Below, piece by piece: positions 21,899-31,583 of a stretch of DNA of 64,000 nt. Below the pieces are notes generated by a model. The model saw only the letters and a list, made by a program, of their open reading frames with translations, was not told the origin of the DNA and ran no database searches. Numbering within the stretch: the first letter of the stretch is position 1; the number at the start of each line of letters is the position of its first letter. The position numbers were made by a program, and so were the translations under genes. This DNA is from JAGPUQ01 sp036677085 (GTDB lineage Bacteria > Pseudomonadota > Gammaproteobacteria > Pseudomonadales > Porticoccaceae): positions 42,872 to 106,871 of the forward strand of contig JAKFFI010000055.1 of the NCBI GenBank assembly GCA_036677085.1, written 5' to 3'.

Positions 21899-24222
21899 CA
21901 GTCGATCCCCAGCCAGCCGCGCACCCGGTCCAGCATCTGCCCGGGAACCCCGCTCAGGCAACTGCGACCTTCAGGTTCGGAGCCGTTGATATAGGGCAGT
22001 TGGCGCGCGTTGGCGCAACCCGCGCCGCTCCCTGCTCCGGTGACGGGATCGTACCAGGCATAGGTCACCCCCTCGGGATTCACGTCGGGCAACGAGCGGT
22101 TATCGAGCCCCGCCATGATCGCGCTCCACGCCCGCAGCGCTCCCGAAGCGCCCGACACGGCCATCGGGCTGTTATCGTCGTGTCCCAGCCACACCACCAC
22201 CAGGTAGTTGCCGCTGAATCCCGCAAACCAGCTGTCGCGCTGATCGTTTGAAGTACCCGTCTTCCCCGCCACCGTCAGGCCGGCCGGCAACTGCCGGTAG
22301 GCGTTGGTTCCGGTGCCTTCGGTCATCACCTTGCGCAAGGCGTAATGCAGCAGATGCATCGGCGCCGCCGCAAAATGCTGTTCGACGGCAAACGGATACC
22401 TTCTCAGGATCTCCCGGTCCGCGCCGCTGACGGAGGCGATGGCCCGCAGGTCCGTGTGAAAACCGTCCGCGGCAATCGTGTGGTACATCTCTGCGACCTC
22501 GAAGGGTGTCATCGAAACCCCGCCCAGCAGCAACGCCGGCACCTTGAGCAGCGGACCTTCGTACCCCAGCCGCCGCACCACATCGGCGACGCGATCGACA
22601 CCCACTTCGAGACCCAGCCGCGCCGTGGCCTGGTTGTAGGAGCGACTCAGTGCGACGTAAAGCGGTACCGGCCCATGGCTGGTGCGGTCAAAATTCTCCG
22701 GGGTCCACGGTTTGCCTCCGGAGACAATCGAGACCGGCGCGTCGTCCACCAAGGTGCCCAGCGTGTAGCGTCCGGGCTGTTCCAGCGCCGCCAGATAGAC
22801 TGCCGGCTTCGCGGTCGAGCCAATGGTACGGCGGGCATCCAGCGCGCGATTGAAGCCTGCCACCTGGCCCGAGCGACTGCCGGCGAGAGCCAGAACTTCG
22901 CCGGTACCCACGCCCACCACGACAGCGGCTGCCTGGATCCGTCCGGGTTTCAGCTTGCGCTCTGCCTCGATGTGACGGAGCGTGTCGGCGATGGCGACCT
23001 CTACCTGACGCTGTGCCTGGGGATTGAAATGGGTGAAGATGCGCAGGCCATTCGCGGTGAGATCGGTGGCTTTGTAATCCGCCTGCAAGCTGCGCCGGAT
23101 CAGGTCCATGTAATCCGGGTACTGATTGACACCGCCGGGGGCATCCGTGACATCCAGCGGCTGTCGGGCGGCGACGCGCGCGCGTTCCGCATCGATGACA
23201 CCCTCTTCAGCCAGTTGCGCCAGCACCAGATTGCGCCGCGCCAGGGCCCGCTCCGGGTGCCGGCGCGGGTTGTAATGGGACGCGCCCTTGGCAAGCCCAA
23301 CCAGCAACGCCACCTGATGCAGATCGAGTTCCGCCAGCGGCTGGCGGAAATAGAACTCGCTGGCCAGGCCGAAACCGTGAATGGCCCGACCCCCGGCCTG
23401 ACCCAGATGGATCTCGTTGAGATAGGCCTCGAGGATCTCCTGCTTGCTGTAATGCAGTTCGAGGAGCATCGCCATCACCGCCTCCATGACCTTGCGGGCC
23501 AGGGTACGGTTCTGTGACAGGTACAGGTTTTTCACCAGCTGCTGGGTAAGGGTGCTGCCACCCTGAGCGATGCCGCCGGCGCGCAGATTGGCCCAGAACG
23601 CGCGCAGGATGGCGCGCGCAGAGACGCCGTGATGGCGGTAGAAATCGCGATCCTCGGTCGCAATCAGCGCGTCGTCCAGATAGGGGGGCAACTCCGCCAG
23701 CCGCAACAGCACGCGATCCTCCGCATGTTCCGGGTAGATGCCGCCGATGCGTACCGGCTCCAGGCGCAGCAGCGGCAACGCGGCGCCGCTGCTGCTGGTG
23801 ATGGCGGCGATTCCGGTTGCGTCGAGACTCACACGCGCGCGTTGCGCCGGTTGCTCGCCATCTGGAAAACGAAACGCACGCACATGGATATCGAGGCTAT
23901 TGCCACTGATCCTGAACTGCCCCGGGTGCTCCGCTTGCGCCGCCTTGCGATAGCCGAGTCCATCCAGCTCACGCAGCAGCGCCGCGCGCGCCAAGGGCTG
24001 ACCCGCGTACAGCTCCAGCGGACGGCCGTAGACGTGCGCCGGCAACGCCCATTTGGCGCCGGAAAACTTTGCCTTCACCATGGTATCGAGCGCAATGACG
24101 CCGAGCCCGGCCGCGATCACCACGGGCAACAGCAACGCGCCGAGCACAACCCGGACGACCGCCCATGGACTGCGGCGCGGCGGATTCCGGGTGCGCGATT
24201 TGCGTTGCCGCCTGCGTGCCAC
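21898..24222 (-). CDS. mrcB: Bifunctional penicillin-binding protein 1B
   Basis: This class A PBP of 774 residues polymerises lipid II into glycan strands and cross-links the peptides at the inner membrane. A basic cytoplasmic N-terminus precedes one transmembrane helix (VVLGALLLPVVIAAGLGVIA). A UB2H-like region and the glycosyltransferase domain (EDRDFYRHHGV, GGSTLTQQLVKN) follow. The transpeptidase has its three motifs: STAK with the active serine, SYN, and KTGT. A GTG start at 24222 lies six bases after GGGAG. The downstream lipoprotein gene overlaps its stop and is a probable activator partner. Confidence 0.95.
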   Translation of the reverse strand: MARRRQRKSRTRNPPRRSPWAVVRVVLGALLLPVVIAAGLGVIALDTMVKAKFSGAKWALPAHVYGRPLELYAGQPLARAALLRELDGLGYRKAAQAEHPGQFRISGNSLDIHVRAFRFPDGEQPAQRARVSLDATGIAAITSSSGAALPLLRLEPVRIGGIYPEHAEDRVLLRLAELPPYLDDALIATEDRDFYRHHGVSARAILRAFWANLRAGGIAQGGSTLTQQLVKNLYLSQNRTLARKVMEAVMAMLLELHYSKQEILEAYLNEIHLGQAGGRAIHGFGLASEFYFRQPLAELDLHQVALLVGLAKGASHYNPRRHPERALARRNLVLAQLAEEGVIDAERARVAARQPLDVTDAPGGVNQYPDYMDLIRRSLQADYKATDLTANGLRIFTHFNPQAQRQVEVAIADTLRHIEAERKLKPGRIQAAAVVVGVGTGEVLALAGSRSGQVAGFNRALDARRTIGSTAKPAVYLAALEQPGRYTLGTLVDDAPVSIVSGGKPWTPENFDRTSHGPVPLYVALSRSYNQATARLGLEVGVDRVADVVRRLGYEGPLLKVPALLLGGVSMTPFEVAEMYHTIAADGFHTDLRAIASVSGADREILRRYPFAVEQHFAAAPMHLLHYALRKVMTEGTGTNAYRQLPAGLTVAGKTGTSNDQRDSWFAGFSGNYLVVVWLGHDDNSPMAVSGASGALRAWSAIMAGLDNRSLPDVNPEGVTYAWYDPVTGAGSGAGCANARQLPYINGSEPEGRSCLSGVPGQMLDRVRGWLGID

Positions 24223-24339
24223 TGGTGTCTCCCGAATACAGTTTGTGTGGAGACAGACGCTGTCTCAAGCCCGCCGGTCACTTGGTCCGCGGGCACGGGC
24301 GTGGATAATAGCCGCTTTGACCGACGGGGCTCCACGATC

Positions 24340-25350
24340 ATGCAGCGTTTCGATGTTTACGGCTTGGGCGCCGCTCTGGTGGATACCGAACTGCGGGTGA
24401 CCGATGCCGAACTCCGCATCCACGGGATCGAGAAAGGTGTCATGACCCTGGTCGATGAACCGCGCCAAAACCAGCTGCTGGAGGTATTCGGCGATCACCT
24501 GACCCTGGCGCGCCGGGCGAGCGGCGGCTCGGGTGCCAACACCGTGATCGCGGTGAGTTGTTTCGGCGGCCGCGGTTACTATTCGTGCCGGGTCGCCGAC
24601 GATGATAACGGCCATTTTTACCTGCGCGACCTGGCAGCGGCGGGGGTCGTCCACAACGGCACCACCGGGCTCCCGCCCGGCACCACCGGCAAATGCCTGG
24701 TGCTGATCACGCCGGATGCCGAACGCACCATGAACACCTTCCTCGGCATCAGCGCGTCACTGGCGCCGGAAAATCTCCACCCGGAGGCGCTCGCCGCCGC
24801 CACCTACCTCTACATCGAAGGTTACCTGGCCACCTCGCCGAGTGGTCGCGCGGCGGCGATCCGTGCCCGCGAGCTGGCCCGGCAGCACGGCACCCGGGTG
24901 GCACTCAGCCTGTCCGATCCGGGTATCGTGGCCCACTTCCAGGAGGAACTTCGCGCCATGGCAGGTGGACGCGTGGACCTGCTGTTCTGCAACAGCGATG
25001 AAGCGCGCTCCTGGACCGGCGCGCACGATGTGGAAACGGCCGCCGAGCGCCTGCGCGCCGACGCCGAATCCTTTGCCATCACCCAGGGCGCGCGCGGTGC
25101 CCTGGTGTTCGACGGCCACCAGCTGCACCAGATTCCCGCCACACCGGCGACCGCGGTCGATACCAATGGCGCGGGGGACATGTTCGCCGGGGCGTTTCTT
25201 TACGGGCTGACCCAGGGTTTCGATCATGTCGCGGCGGGGCGCTTTGCCAACCTCGCCGCCGCCGCCGTGGTAGCCCAGTACGGACCGCGACTGGCGCCGG
25301 CACAGCACGCCCGGCTGGTGGCGCAGTTCCTCGCCACAACGCCAGGCTGA
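24340..25350 (+). CDS. PfkB-family kinase, adenosine kinase-like
   Basis: This is a ribokinase-superfamily enzyme of 336 residues. The N-terminal substrate region (DVYGLGAALVDTELRV) and the GGSGANTVIAVSCFGG motif, plus the C-terminal catalytic DTNGAGDMFAGAFLYG, are typical of the family. The overall pattern best fits bacterial adenosine kinase, which phosphorylates adenosine to AMP, but other nucleoside or sugar kinases of the family cannot be excluded. It is divergent from mrcB and convergent with the EAL gene, with only three bases between the stops. Confidence 0.87.
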   Translation: MQRFDVYGLGAALVDTELRVTDAELRIHGIEKGVMTLVDEPRQNQLLEVFGDHLTLARRASGGSGANTVIAVSCFGGRGYYSCRVADDDNGHFYLRDLAAAGVVHNGTTGLPPGTTGKCLVLITPDAERTMNTFLGISASLAPENLHPEALAAATYLYIEGYLATSPSGRAAAIRARELARQHGTRVALSLSDPGIVAHFQEELRAMAGGRVDLLFCNSDEARSWTGAHDVETAAERLRADAESFAITQGARGALVFDGHQLHQIPATPATAVDTNGAGDMFAGAFLYGLTQGFDHVAAGRFANLAAAAVVAQYGPRLAPAQHARLVAQFLATTPG

Positions 25351-25353
25351 GAA

Positions 25354-27876
25354 TCAAATCAGGATGCTCTCCAGCGGCTGCGGCATGGCGATGAAGAACC
25401 CCTGGGCGTAGTCGACACCCAGATCGCGCAGCATCGACAGCTGCAGGGCGTTCTCGACGCTTTCGGCGATGGTCGCGATACCCATGATGTGCGCCAGATG
25501 ATTGATGGTGCTCACCATGGTGAAGTCCACTTCGCTCAATTCCATTTTGCGGATGAAGGCACCGTCGATCTTGAGGTAATCCACCGGGATTTCCTGAAGA
25601 TAGCGCAATGACGACAGGCCGCTGCCGAAGTCGTCGAGGGCAAAGTAACAGCCGTGGGCGCGCAGCCGGTGAATCAGGTTCAGGGCGCGATCGAACTGAC
25701 GGATGGCCGCAGTTTCCGTGATCTCGAACTGCAGGCGGCGCGGATCGACGCCGGAACGATTCAGCAGCTCCAGAATGTAAGCGGCGCTGGATTCGTCGCT
25801 GATGGTGGCGCCCGACAGATTGACCGAGAGATTGAAACCATCACGCTGGGCGCGGGGCAATCCCTGCAGCACCCGTACCGCTTCCGCAACCACCCAGCGG
25901 TCGATGTCCTCGATGAGGCCGTAGCGTTCCGCCGCCGGAATGAAGCCCTGGGGAGAGATCAGCTCACCGTTGGGACCGATCATCCGGACCAGGGCTTCGC
26001 AATGCCGCACGCCGGGTTCAGCATCGGAACGCAGGTCAATAATCGGCTGGAACAACAAGCGGAGGCGGCTTTCGTCCAGTGCCGCGCTGATCCTGGGTAC
26101 CCAGGCATCCAGGCCGTCGCCACGCCCGGTGTGGCCGCCAGCTACCGCAAAATGCATCCGGTTGCGGCCCATTTCCTTGGCCTTGGCACAGCTTGCCGCC
26201 GCCGCCACCAGAATGTCGATATCGGAATCGGACCGACCGTCGATCACCTCGACGCCGATATTGACCCCCATCTTGATGCGTCGCTCCCCCCACGGAAAGG
26301 AAAACGTCTGGAAGTCGGCCAGCACGGCTTCGGCGACCGCACAGCCGGCGGCAGCATCCGCCCGTTGCAGCAACATTGCGAACTCGTCATTGCCGATCCG
26401 CGCCAGCACTTCTCCAGGCCCGGTATGCGGCTCCAGCAGCCGGGCCACCCGTTGCAGCAGGAGATCGCCCGCCGCATGGCCGCAGGTATCGTTGACCAGC
26501 GAAAAATTCGTGACATCGATATAAAGCAACACGGCCACCGGATCGCCGTCACTGATTTGCCCCAACCGCTGCCCAATCGCCCTGGCCAGTGCGGACCTGT
26601 TGCTCAATCCGGTGAGCGCATCATGCTCCGCCTGCCACGCGAGACGCTGGGAAACCTGTGGTGCTTCCGTGCAGGCCCGGAATATCAGCAATCCGCCGAC
26701 CAGTTCGTTGTCCTGATCCCGCAGGGGCGTGAGTGTTGCCGCCACCTGGATACTGCTGCCATCGCTGCGCTGCAGCGCCGTGCCCGCGGGTATCGCCAGC
26801 GCCGTCCCGCGCGCCAGGGCGGTCCGCAACACCAGCACAGGTGCGCCGGTCTCCGGGTCCACGAACCCGACCAGGTCGTCGATACTGCGACCAACGGTCC
26901 GGGCGAAATCAAGGCCCAACAATTCGAGTCCGGGCGCGTTCACCCGTTCGACGCATCCGTGCTGATCCACCAACAGTGCTCCGTCGGCGATCTGGCCGAA
27001 CAGTGCCGCGACCAGCTCGGCCTTGAGTTGCAGCTCCCGGCGCTCGGCCAGACGCGCGGTGTCGTCACGACACAGCAACACCAATCCGGCCGGCGCGTCG
27101 AGCGGCGTGCAGGGCGATACGTCCAACCAGCGGAGATCACCGGTTGCGGTGACCGCCTGCAAGCGGCCCCGGGGATTGACCTCACCCAGCAACCGCGCAC
27201 GCACGTCAGCGCCAGCGCGGCGGCCAAGTGCTGGAAACACGAGCCGCGCCGGCACGCCGACCAGCAGCTCGGGAGCGAAACCGGTGATCGCGCCGAAGGC
27301 ACCATTGACGGACTGAATGCGTCCGCGCGCGTCCACCGCGATAACGCCCGCGCGTTGCTCGTCCAGATAGACCGCACGGCGGGAGGTCTCATCCAAGTCG
27401 GAGTCAGCGCCGCGCAACCGTTCGACCGCGGGCTGAAAGGGCGCTTCCACCACCTCCAGCAGGGTGCCCCTGCCGGCGGGCAGGGATAGGGGGGACATCG
27501 AGAGCCGAAATGGTGGCAGCGCCCGATCGCCAGGTGTCATGGCGGTCTCGACACGGTCGAGCCGCTCCGGATCGAGGTGCTGCGACCAGTGGATTCCAAC
27601 CCCGTTGTCGGCCACCCGTGCCAGGGCGTCGAGCAATTCGCTCGCGGCCAGGTCAGGAAACAGTGCATCGAGCGTGGCGTGCAGTGCCTGGGTCGCCGGG
27701 ACGCCGGTCCAGTCGGCCATCCAGTGATTCCAGCAAATGATCCTGCTCCGGGAGTCCAGTACCGCGATCCCGGTCTGCTGCTGGTTGATCACCAGCGTGG
27801 GAAGATCAAATCCCTCGCCGCCCCAAAACCCGTTCGTCGAAGTCCCGGTGACGGCTGAGGGGCCGAAGACAGTCAT
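25354..27876 (-). CDS. PAS-GGDEF-EAL protein, likely c-di-GMP phosphodiesterase
   Basis: This predicted cytoplasmic signalling protein of about 840 residues has three PAS-like domains over roughly residues 30-410, a GGDEF domain near 420-580 and an EAL domain near 595-835. The GGDEF signature reads GNDEF and no RxxD inhibitory site precedes it, so cyclase activity is doubtful. The EAL domain looks active: CEALVRM, NLSG, EITETA, DDFGSGLSS, LKIDGAF, ESVEN and QGFFIAMP are all conserved. It therefore probably degrades c-di-GMP under control of PAS sensing. The ATG at 27876 is preferred to the longer frame starting at 27966. Confidence 0.9.
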   Translation of the reverse strand: MTVFGPSAVTGTSTNGFWGGEGFDLPTLVINQQQTGIAVLDSRSRIICWNHWMADWTGVPATQALHATLDALFPDLAASELLDALARVADNGVGIHWSQHLDPERLDRVETAMTPGDRALPPFRLSMSPLSLPAGRGTLLEVVEAPFQPAVERLRGADSDLDETSRRAVYLDEQRAGVIAVDARGRIQSVNGAFGAITGFAPELLVGVPARLVFPALGRRAGADVRARLLGEVNPRGRLQAVTATGDLRWLDVSPCTPLDAPAGLVLLCRDDTARLAERRELQLKAELVAALFGQIADGALLVDQHGCVERVNAPGLELLGLDFARTVGRSIDDLVGFVDPETGAPVLVLRTALARGTALAIPAGTALQRSDGSSIQVAATLTPLRDQDNELVGGLLIFRACTEAPQVSQRLAWQAEHDALTGLSNRSALARAIGQRLGQISDGDPVAVLLYIDVTNFSLVNDTCGHAAGDLLLQRVARLLEPHTGPGEVLARIGNDEFAMLLQRADAAAGCAVAEAVLADFQTFSFPWGERRIKMGVNIGVEVIDGRSDSDIDILVAAAASCAKAKEMGRNRMHFAVAGGHTGRGDGLDAWVPRISAALDESRLRLLFQPIIDLRSDAEPGVRHCEALVRMIGPNGELISPQGFIPAAERYGLIEDIDRWVVAEAVRVLQGLPRAQRDGFNLSVNLSGATISDESSAAYILELLNRSGVDPRRLQFEITETAAIRQFDRALNLIHRLRAHGCYFALDDFGSGLSSLRYLQEIPVDYLKIDGAFIRKMELSEVDFTMVSTINHLAHIMGIATIAESVENALQLSMLRDLGVDYAQGFFIAMPQPLESILI

Positions 27877-28014
27877 CGTTGGTCGGTTCCGCCTTGAATC
27901 CACGTCCTGGTCGAGCAGTATGCGCCTGCGGCCACACCGTCTCCACGCACCCGGCCATAAACCCACAGTGCGTCACAAAGCGTCTGGCCAGCAGTCGCAG
28001 ATGTGACCTCGGTT

Positions 28015-29037
28015 TCATCCCTGCGCGAGCAGTTCCCGCAAATCGATCAATGCCGCGTTCGCGCGGCCGATGTAGGACGCCATGGTGATCGAGTGATTGG
28101 CGAGGAAGCCAAAACCGCTACCGTTCAAAATAACGGGCGAATGCAGCGGCTTTTGCGTCGCTTCCAGCTCGCGGATGATCTGCCGCAGGCTGACCTGGGC
28201 ATTTTTCTTTTGCAGCACATCCGCGAAGTCCACTTCCGCCGCCTTGAGCAACTGGATCAGCGCCCAGGCCGTGCCACGCGCCTCGAAAAACGTATCGTCG
28301 ATTTTCCACCAGGATGGTTTGACCAGTGCGAGTGTCGGTTGCGCGGCGGCGGCATCCGCGCCTTCACCCAATCTGATGCTGAGCCGGGGCTGCCCGACGC
28401 TGGTCCCCAGGCGTTGGGACAGGCTGCCGAGCCGGCTTTGCACGGTTCCCAGCCAGTAGCGGAGATTGTCGGCGCGGGCATAAAAGAGAGCGTTGTTCTC
28501 ATCGCCATCGAGCAGACGTGCGTAATAGCGCGCGAGTCGATCACGACCTTTGCGGTACTCGTCCTCCGTCGCCGGGAAAATCCAGCGATCGGTATCGTAA
28601 TTCAGCAAGGGCTCGGCAACGGCGAGATCCGGATCTTCCGTCGACTGGGATTGCGAGCGGCTGAAGGCCTCGCGAAACGCTTTCGCGGCGTCGCGCACCT
28701 GCACGACAACGCCAAACTCCCAGTTCGGCATATTGTCGAGCCAGAGCCCCGGCGGCAGCATGTCGTTGGTCAGATAGCCGCCCGGCTTGTCGAGCAGCGT
28801 ATCCACCAGGGCGATGAGCGTCGCCGTGGTCCGCGCGCCACTCACGCTGGTCCGGTCGGCCCCCGCGAGCAGCGGGGCCAGTTGCGGTTGCCGCGACCAG
28901 TACCAGGACAGCGCCAGCGCGCTCGCGACCAGCACGGCCGCCACCACCATCCAGGCGCCGGCACCACGATGGCGCGGCGCGGTGGTCGCCCCGGTGGTGT
29001 TTCCGCGCGAATTCCGCACCCAATCTTTGATCGCCAT
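28015..29037 (-). CDS. DUF2333 family membrane-anchored protein
   Basis: This protein of 340 residues has one N-terminal transmembrane helix (WMVVAAVLVASALALSWYW) followed by a large soluble domain expected in the periplasm. It contains GGYLTNDMLPPGLWLDNMP and NWEFGVVVQVRDAAKAFR, which I recognise as the DUF2333 family known from Pseudomonas and relatives. No function is established that I know of. The ATG at 29037 gives a normal membrane-anchored product; only a weak ribosome site is visible. Its 5' side carries the 16-base tandem repeat listed separately. Confidence 0.8.
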   Translation of the reverse strand: MAIKDWVRNSRGNTTGATTAPRHRGAGAWMVVAAVLVASALALSWYWSRQPQLAPLLAGADRTSVSGARTTATLIALVDTLLDKPGGYLTNDMLPPGLWLDNMPNWEFGVVVQVRDAAKAFREAFSRSQSQSTEDPDLAVAEPLLNYDTDRWIFPATEDEYRKGRDRLARYYARLLDGDENNALFYARADNLRYWLGTVQSRLGSLSQRLGTSVGQPRLSIRLGEGADAAAAQPTLALVKPSWWKIDDTFFEARGTAWALIQLLKAAEVDFADVLQKKNAQVSLRQIIRELEATQKPLHSPVILNGSGFGFLANHSITMASYIGRANAALIDLRELLAQG

Positions 29038-29048
29038 GGTCGTACTAT

Positions 29049-29093
29049 CCGTTGTGAGAGTGGGCCGTTGTGAGAGTTGGCCGTGATGAGAGG
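29049..29093. repeat. Tandem 16-base repeat upstream of DUF2333 gene
   Basis: CCGTTGTGAGAGTGGG (29049-29064) is followed directly by CCGTTGTGAGAGTTGG (29065-29080) and by a partial third copy, CCGTGATGAGAGG. The array lies 11 bases upstream of the DUF2333 start codon, in its likely promoter or 5' leader, and in the gap before dsbD. Confidence 0.8.
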
Positions 29094-29197
29094 CCCCGCG
29101 GCTGCGGCAAGGCCCAGAATACGACACAATACCCGGCCTTGAAACCAAGCTCCTGCGGTCTGGTCGAAGCCGGGCCGCCCCAACCGCAGACCAGTCC

Positions 29198-30961
29198 ATG
29201 CCGCGATACCGCAGTTTTGCTCTGTACTGGTTGCTGCTGATCCTGGGTTCGGGTCCCGTCATGGCCACAGACCCCTTTGCGTCTGCGGGCGCCCGCTCGA
29301 ATCTGCTCCAGGGCGATCAGCAATTTCTCCCGGTCGAACAGGCCTATCAACTTTCGATCAGCCTCGGTGAAGGCAAGGTTCGGCTCGAGTGGGTCATCGC
29401 GCCAGGGTACTACCTCTACAAGGACAACTTTGCGGTGCAGGCCCGGGACACTGCGGGCGGTGTGATGCCGACCGCGATCCGCACCGGCACGGGTCGCGAG
29501 ATCTACGATGATTACTACGGCAAGAATCTCGAGGTGTTCTACGATCGCGCGCTGGTCAGCGTCGATTTTCTCCAGCCGCCGCCACCCGGGATCAACCTGA
29601 GCGTGACGTCTCAGGGCTGCGCCGATGCCGGCCTGTGTTACCCACCCAACACCCAGTATTTCACCGTCGATTTCGCGACCGGCGCCGTCACCGCGACCAG
29701 CGCGCCGGCGCCTACCGCCCGCGCCGTCGTCCCCACCAGTGCGCCGGGACTTGCGCCTGGACTGTTGACGCTGCTGGGTTTTGCCATCCTCGGCGGCCTG
29801 ATCCTCAACCTCATGCCCTGCGTGTTTCCGGTGCTTTCGATCAAGGTGCTGAGCCTCACCTCGGCGCACGCCCACCGCCACCGCGTCGCGGGGCACGGTC
29901 TCGCCTACACCGCCGGCGTGGTGCTCAGTTTTGTCGCCATCGCGATCCTGCTCCTGGTCCTGCGCCGCGCGGGGGAGGCCGTCGGCTGGGGCTTTCAGCT
30001 GCAGTCCCCCGGCTTCGTGACGGCGCTGGCCTACCTGTTTTTCCTGATGGCGATGGGGTTTGGCGGCCAGCTCGCCTTCAATTTCGGGCTCGGGGGCGCC
30101 GCGCGGGCAATGCCCCGCGGCCACAGCCTGAAATCGTCGTTTCTGACCGGCGTACTCGCCACCGTCGTGGCCAGTCCGTGCAGCGCGCCGTTCATGGGCA
30201 CGGCGCTGGGCGTCGCCCTGACCCAGCCCGCCATGCTGGCGGTAGGGGTTTTCGCCGCCTTGGGATTCGGCATGGCGCTGCCGTTTCTGCTGCTTTCCTG
30301 GATGCCACGGCTGCTGGATCGCCTCCCGCGTCCCGGCCCCTGGATGGAGACCTTTCGCCAACTGCTGGCGTTTCCCCTGTACGCGACCGTGCTCTGGCTG
30401 CTCTGGGTGCTCGGGCGGCAGACCGATATCGATCACGTCCTGATCGCTGCCTTCGGCATGCTCCTGGTGGCGCTGGCGGTCTGGCTCGCCGGCCGCAGTC
30501 AGCATGCCCAGGGGCGGGTCGGCGCGGCCGTGGTACTGATCGCGGGACTGGCCCTGCCACTGGTCCTGCCGGCCGGCGCTCCGGCGGAACGCCTGGCGGA
30601 GCCCTATAGCGCGGCGCGCCTCGAGGCCCTGCGCAACGCCGGAGCCCCGGTGTTCGTCAACCTCACGGCGGACTGGTGCATCACCTGCCTGGCCAATGAG
30701 CGCATGGCGCTGGCGTCGGATCGGTTCCGCGCCACCCTGAAGCAGCGCGGCATCCATTATCTGAAGGGCGACTGGACCCGCTACGATCCCGAAATCACCG
30801 CGCTGCTCAATGCCCACGGCCGCAGCGGCGTCCCGCTTTACCTCTATTTTCCGCCCGGCGAACCGGCGCGCATACTGCCCCAGCTGCTGACCGAAACCAT
30901 CGTACTGAGCGCGCTGAGCGCGCCGCCAGAGGTTGCGGCCGCTACCCAAGGAAGCCGTTAA
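29198..30961 (+). CDS. dsbD: Protein-disulfide reductase DsbD
   Basis: This inner-membrane protein of 587 residues passes electrons from cytoplasmic thioredoxin to periplasmic DsbC, DsbG and cytochrome c maturation factors. A signal peptide ends near MATDP. The N-terminal alpha domain carries the cysteine pair GCADAGLC. The central eight-helix beta domain has its two redox cysteines in LMPCVFPVLS and ASPCSAPFMG. The C-terminal thioredoxin-like gamma domain has ADWCITC. All three expected cysteine pairs are therefore present. It precedes aroQ on the same strand with 124 bases between. Confidence 0.95.
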   Translation: MPRYRSFALYWLLLILGSGPVMATDPFASAGARSNLLQGDQQFLPVEQAYQLSISLGEGKVRLEWVIAPGYYLYKDNFAVQARDTAGGVMPTAIRTGTGREIYDDYYGKNLEVFYDRALVSVDFLQPPPPGINLSVTSQGCADAGLCYPPNTQYFTVDFATGAVTATSAPAPTARAVVPTSAPGLAPGLLTLLGFAILGGLILNLMPCVFPVLSIKVLSLTSAHAHRHRVAGHGLAYTAGVVLSFVAIAILLLVLRRAGEAVGWGFQLQSPGFVTALAYLFFLMAMGFGGQLAFNFGLGGAARAMPRGHSLKSSFLTGVLATVVASPCSAPFMGTALGVALTQPAMLAVGVFAALGFGMALPFLLLSWMPRLLDRLPRPGPWMETFRQLLAFPLYATVLWLLWVLGRQTDIDHVLIAAFGMLLVALAVWLAGRSQHAQGRVGAAVVLIAGLALPLVLPAGAPAERLAEPYSAARLEALRNAGAPVFVNLTADWCITCLANERMALASDRFRATLKQRGIHYLKGDWTRYDPEITALLNAHGRSGVPLYLYFPPGEPARILPQLLTETIVLSALSAPPEVAAATQGSR

Positions 30962-31085
30962 CTGCCGGCAACATGTCGCGAATATGCGTTTAACGTCTGC
31001 CAATTTGCCGGCCATCTGGACAATAAAACCGGCTTGAGGCAAACTCCCGCTCCACCGCGTCACGATCTCCATCAGAAGCCAACTC

Positions 31086-31532
31086 ATGGCCACCATACTG
31101 GCGCTGCACGGCCCCAACCTCAATCTGCTCGGCACCCGGGAGCCCGGCGTGTACGGCGCGACCACGCTGGCGGACATCAATGCCCGCCTGGCGCAACTGT
31201 GCGCGGCGGCGGGTCACGACTTCGCGCACCTGCAAAGTAACTCCGAAGCCGAGCTGATCGACCGGGTGCAGGCCGCGGGCCGCGAGGGCGTCGACCGTAT
31301 CCTGATCAATCCGGCGGCCTTCACCCACACCAGCGTGGCGCTGAGAGATGCCCTGCTTGCCGTCGCCATACCCTTTATCGAAATCCATCTGTCCAATGTG
31401 TACCGGCGCGAGGCCTTCCGCCACCACTCCTATTTCTCGGACATTGCCAGTGGCGTCGTCTGTGGGTTCGGCGCACTGGGCTACGAACTGGCGCTGCAAG
31501 CCGCGCTGGCCAGCCTCAGCGCCCCGGCCTGA
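31086..31532 (+). CDS. aroQ: Type II 3-dehydroquinate dehydratase
   Basis: This cytoplasmic dodecameric enzyme of the shikimate pathway converts 3-dehydroquinate to 3-dehydroshikimate. The 148 residues show the family landmarks: HGPNLNLLGTREPGVYG at the N-terminus with the catalytic tyrosine, QSNSEAELID, INPAAFTHTSVALRDA, and the active-site region EIHLSNVYRREAFRHHS. It lies 51 bases before accB, the usual proteobacterial arrangement, and probably shares its transcript. Confidence 0.97.
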   Translation: MATILALHGPNLNLLGTREPGVYGATTLADINARLAQLCAAAGHDFAHLQSNSEAELIDRVQAAGREGVDRILINPAAFTHTSVALRDALLAVAIPFIEIHLSNVYRREAFRHHSYFSDIASGVVCGFGALGYELALQAALASLSAPA

Positions 31533-31583
31533 AAGTCACGGTCAATGCCCGATAAACCGCCATCACCTGTAAACGGAGGGTTC

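Noticed and set aside
25654..27489. Large open frames opposite the EAL gene and other long genes
   Set aside because: These have skewed composition typical of antisense frames in GC-rich DNA and no ribosome sites or domains.
30962..31085. A promoter before aroQ
   Set aside because: Hexamer-like elements occur but none with the right spacing, and readthrough from dsbD is possible.
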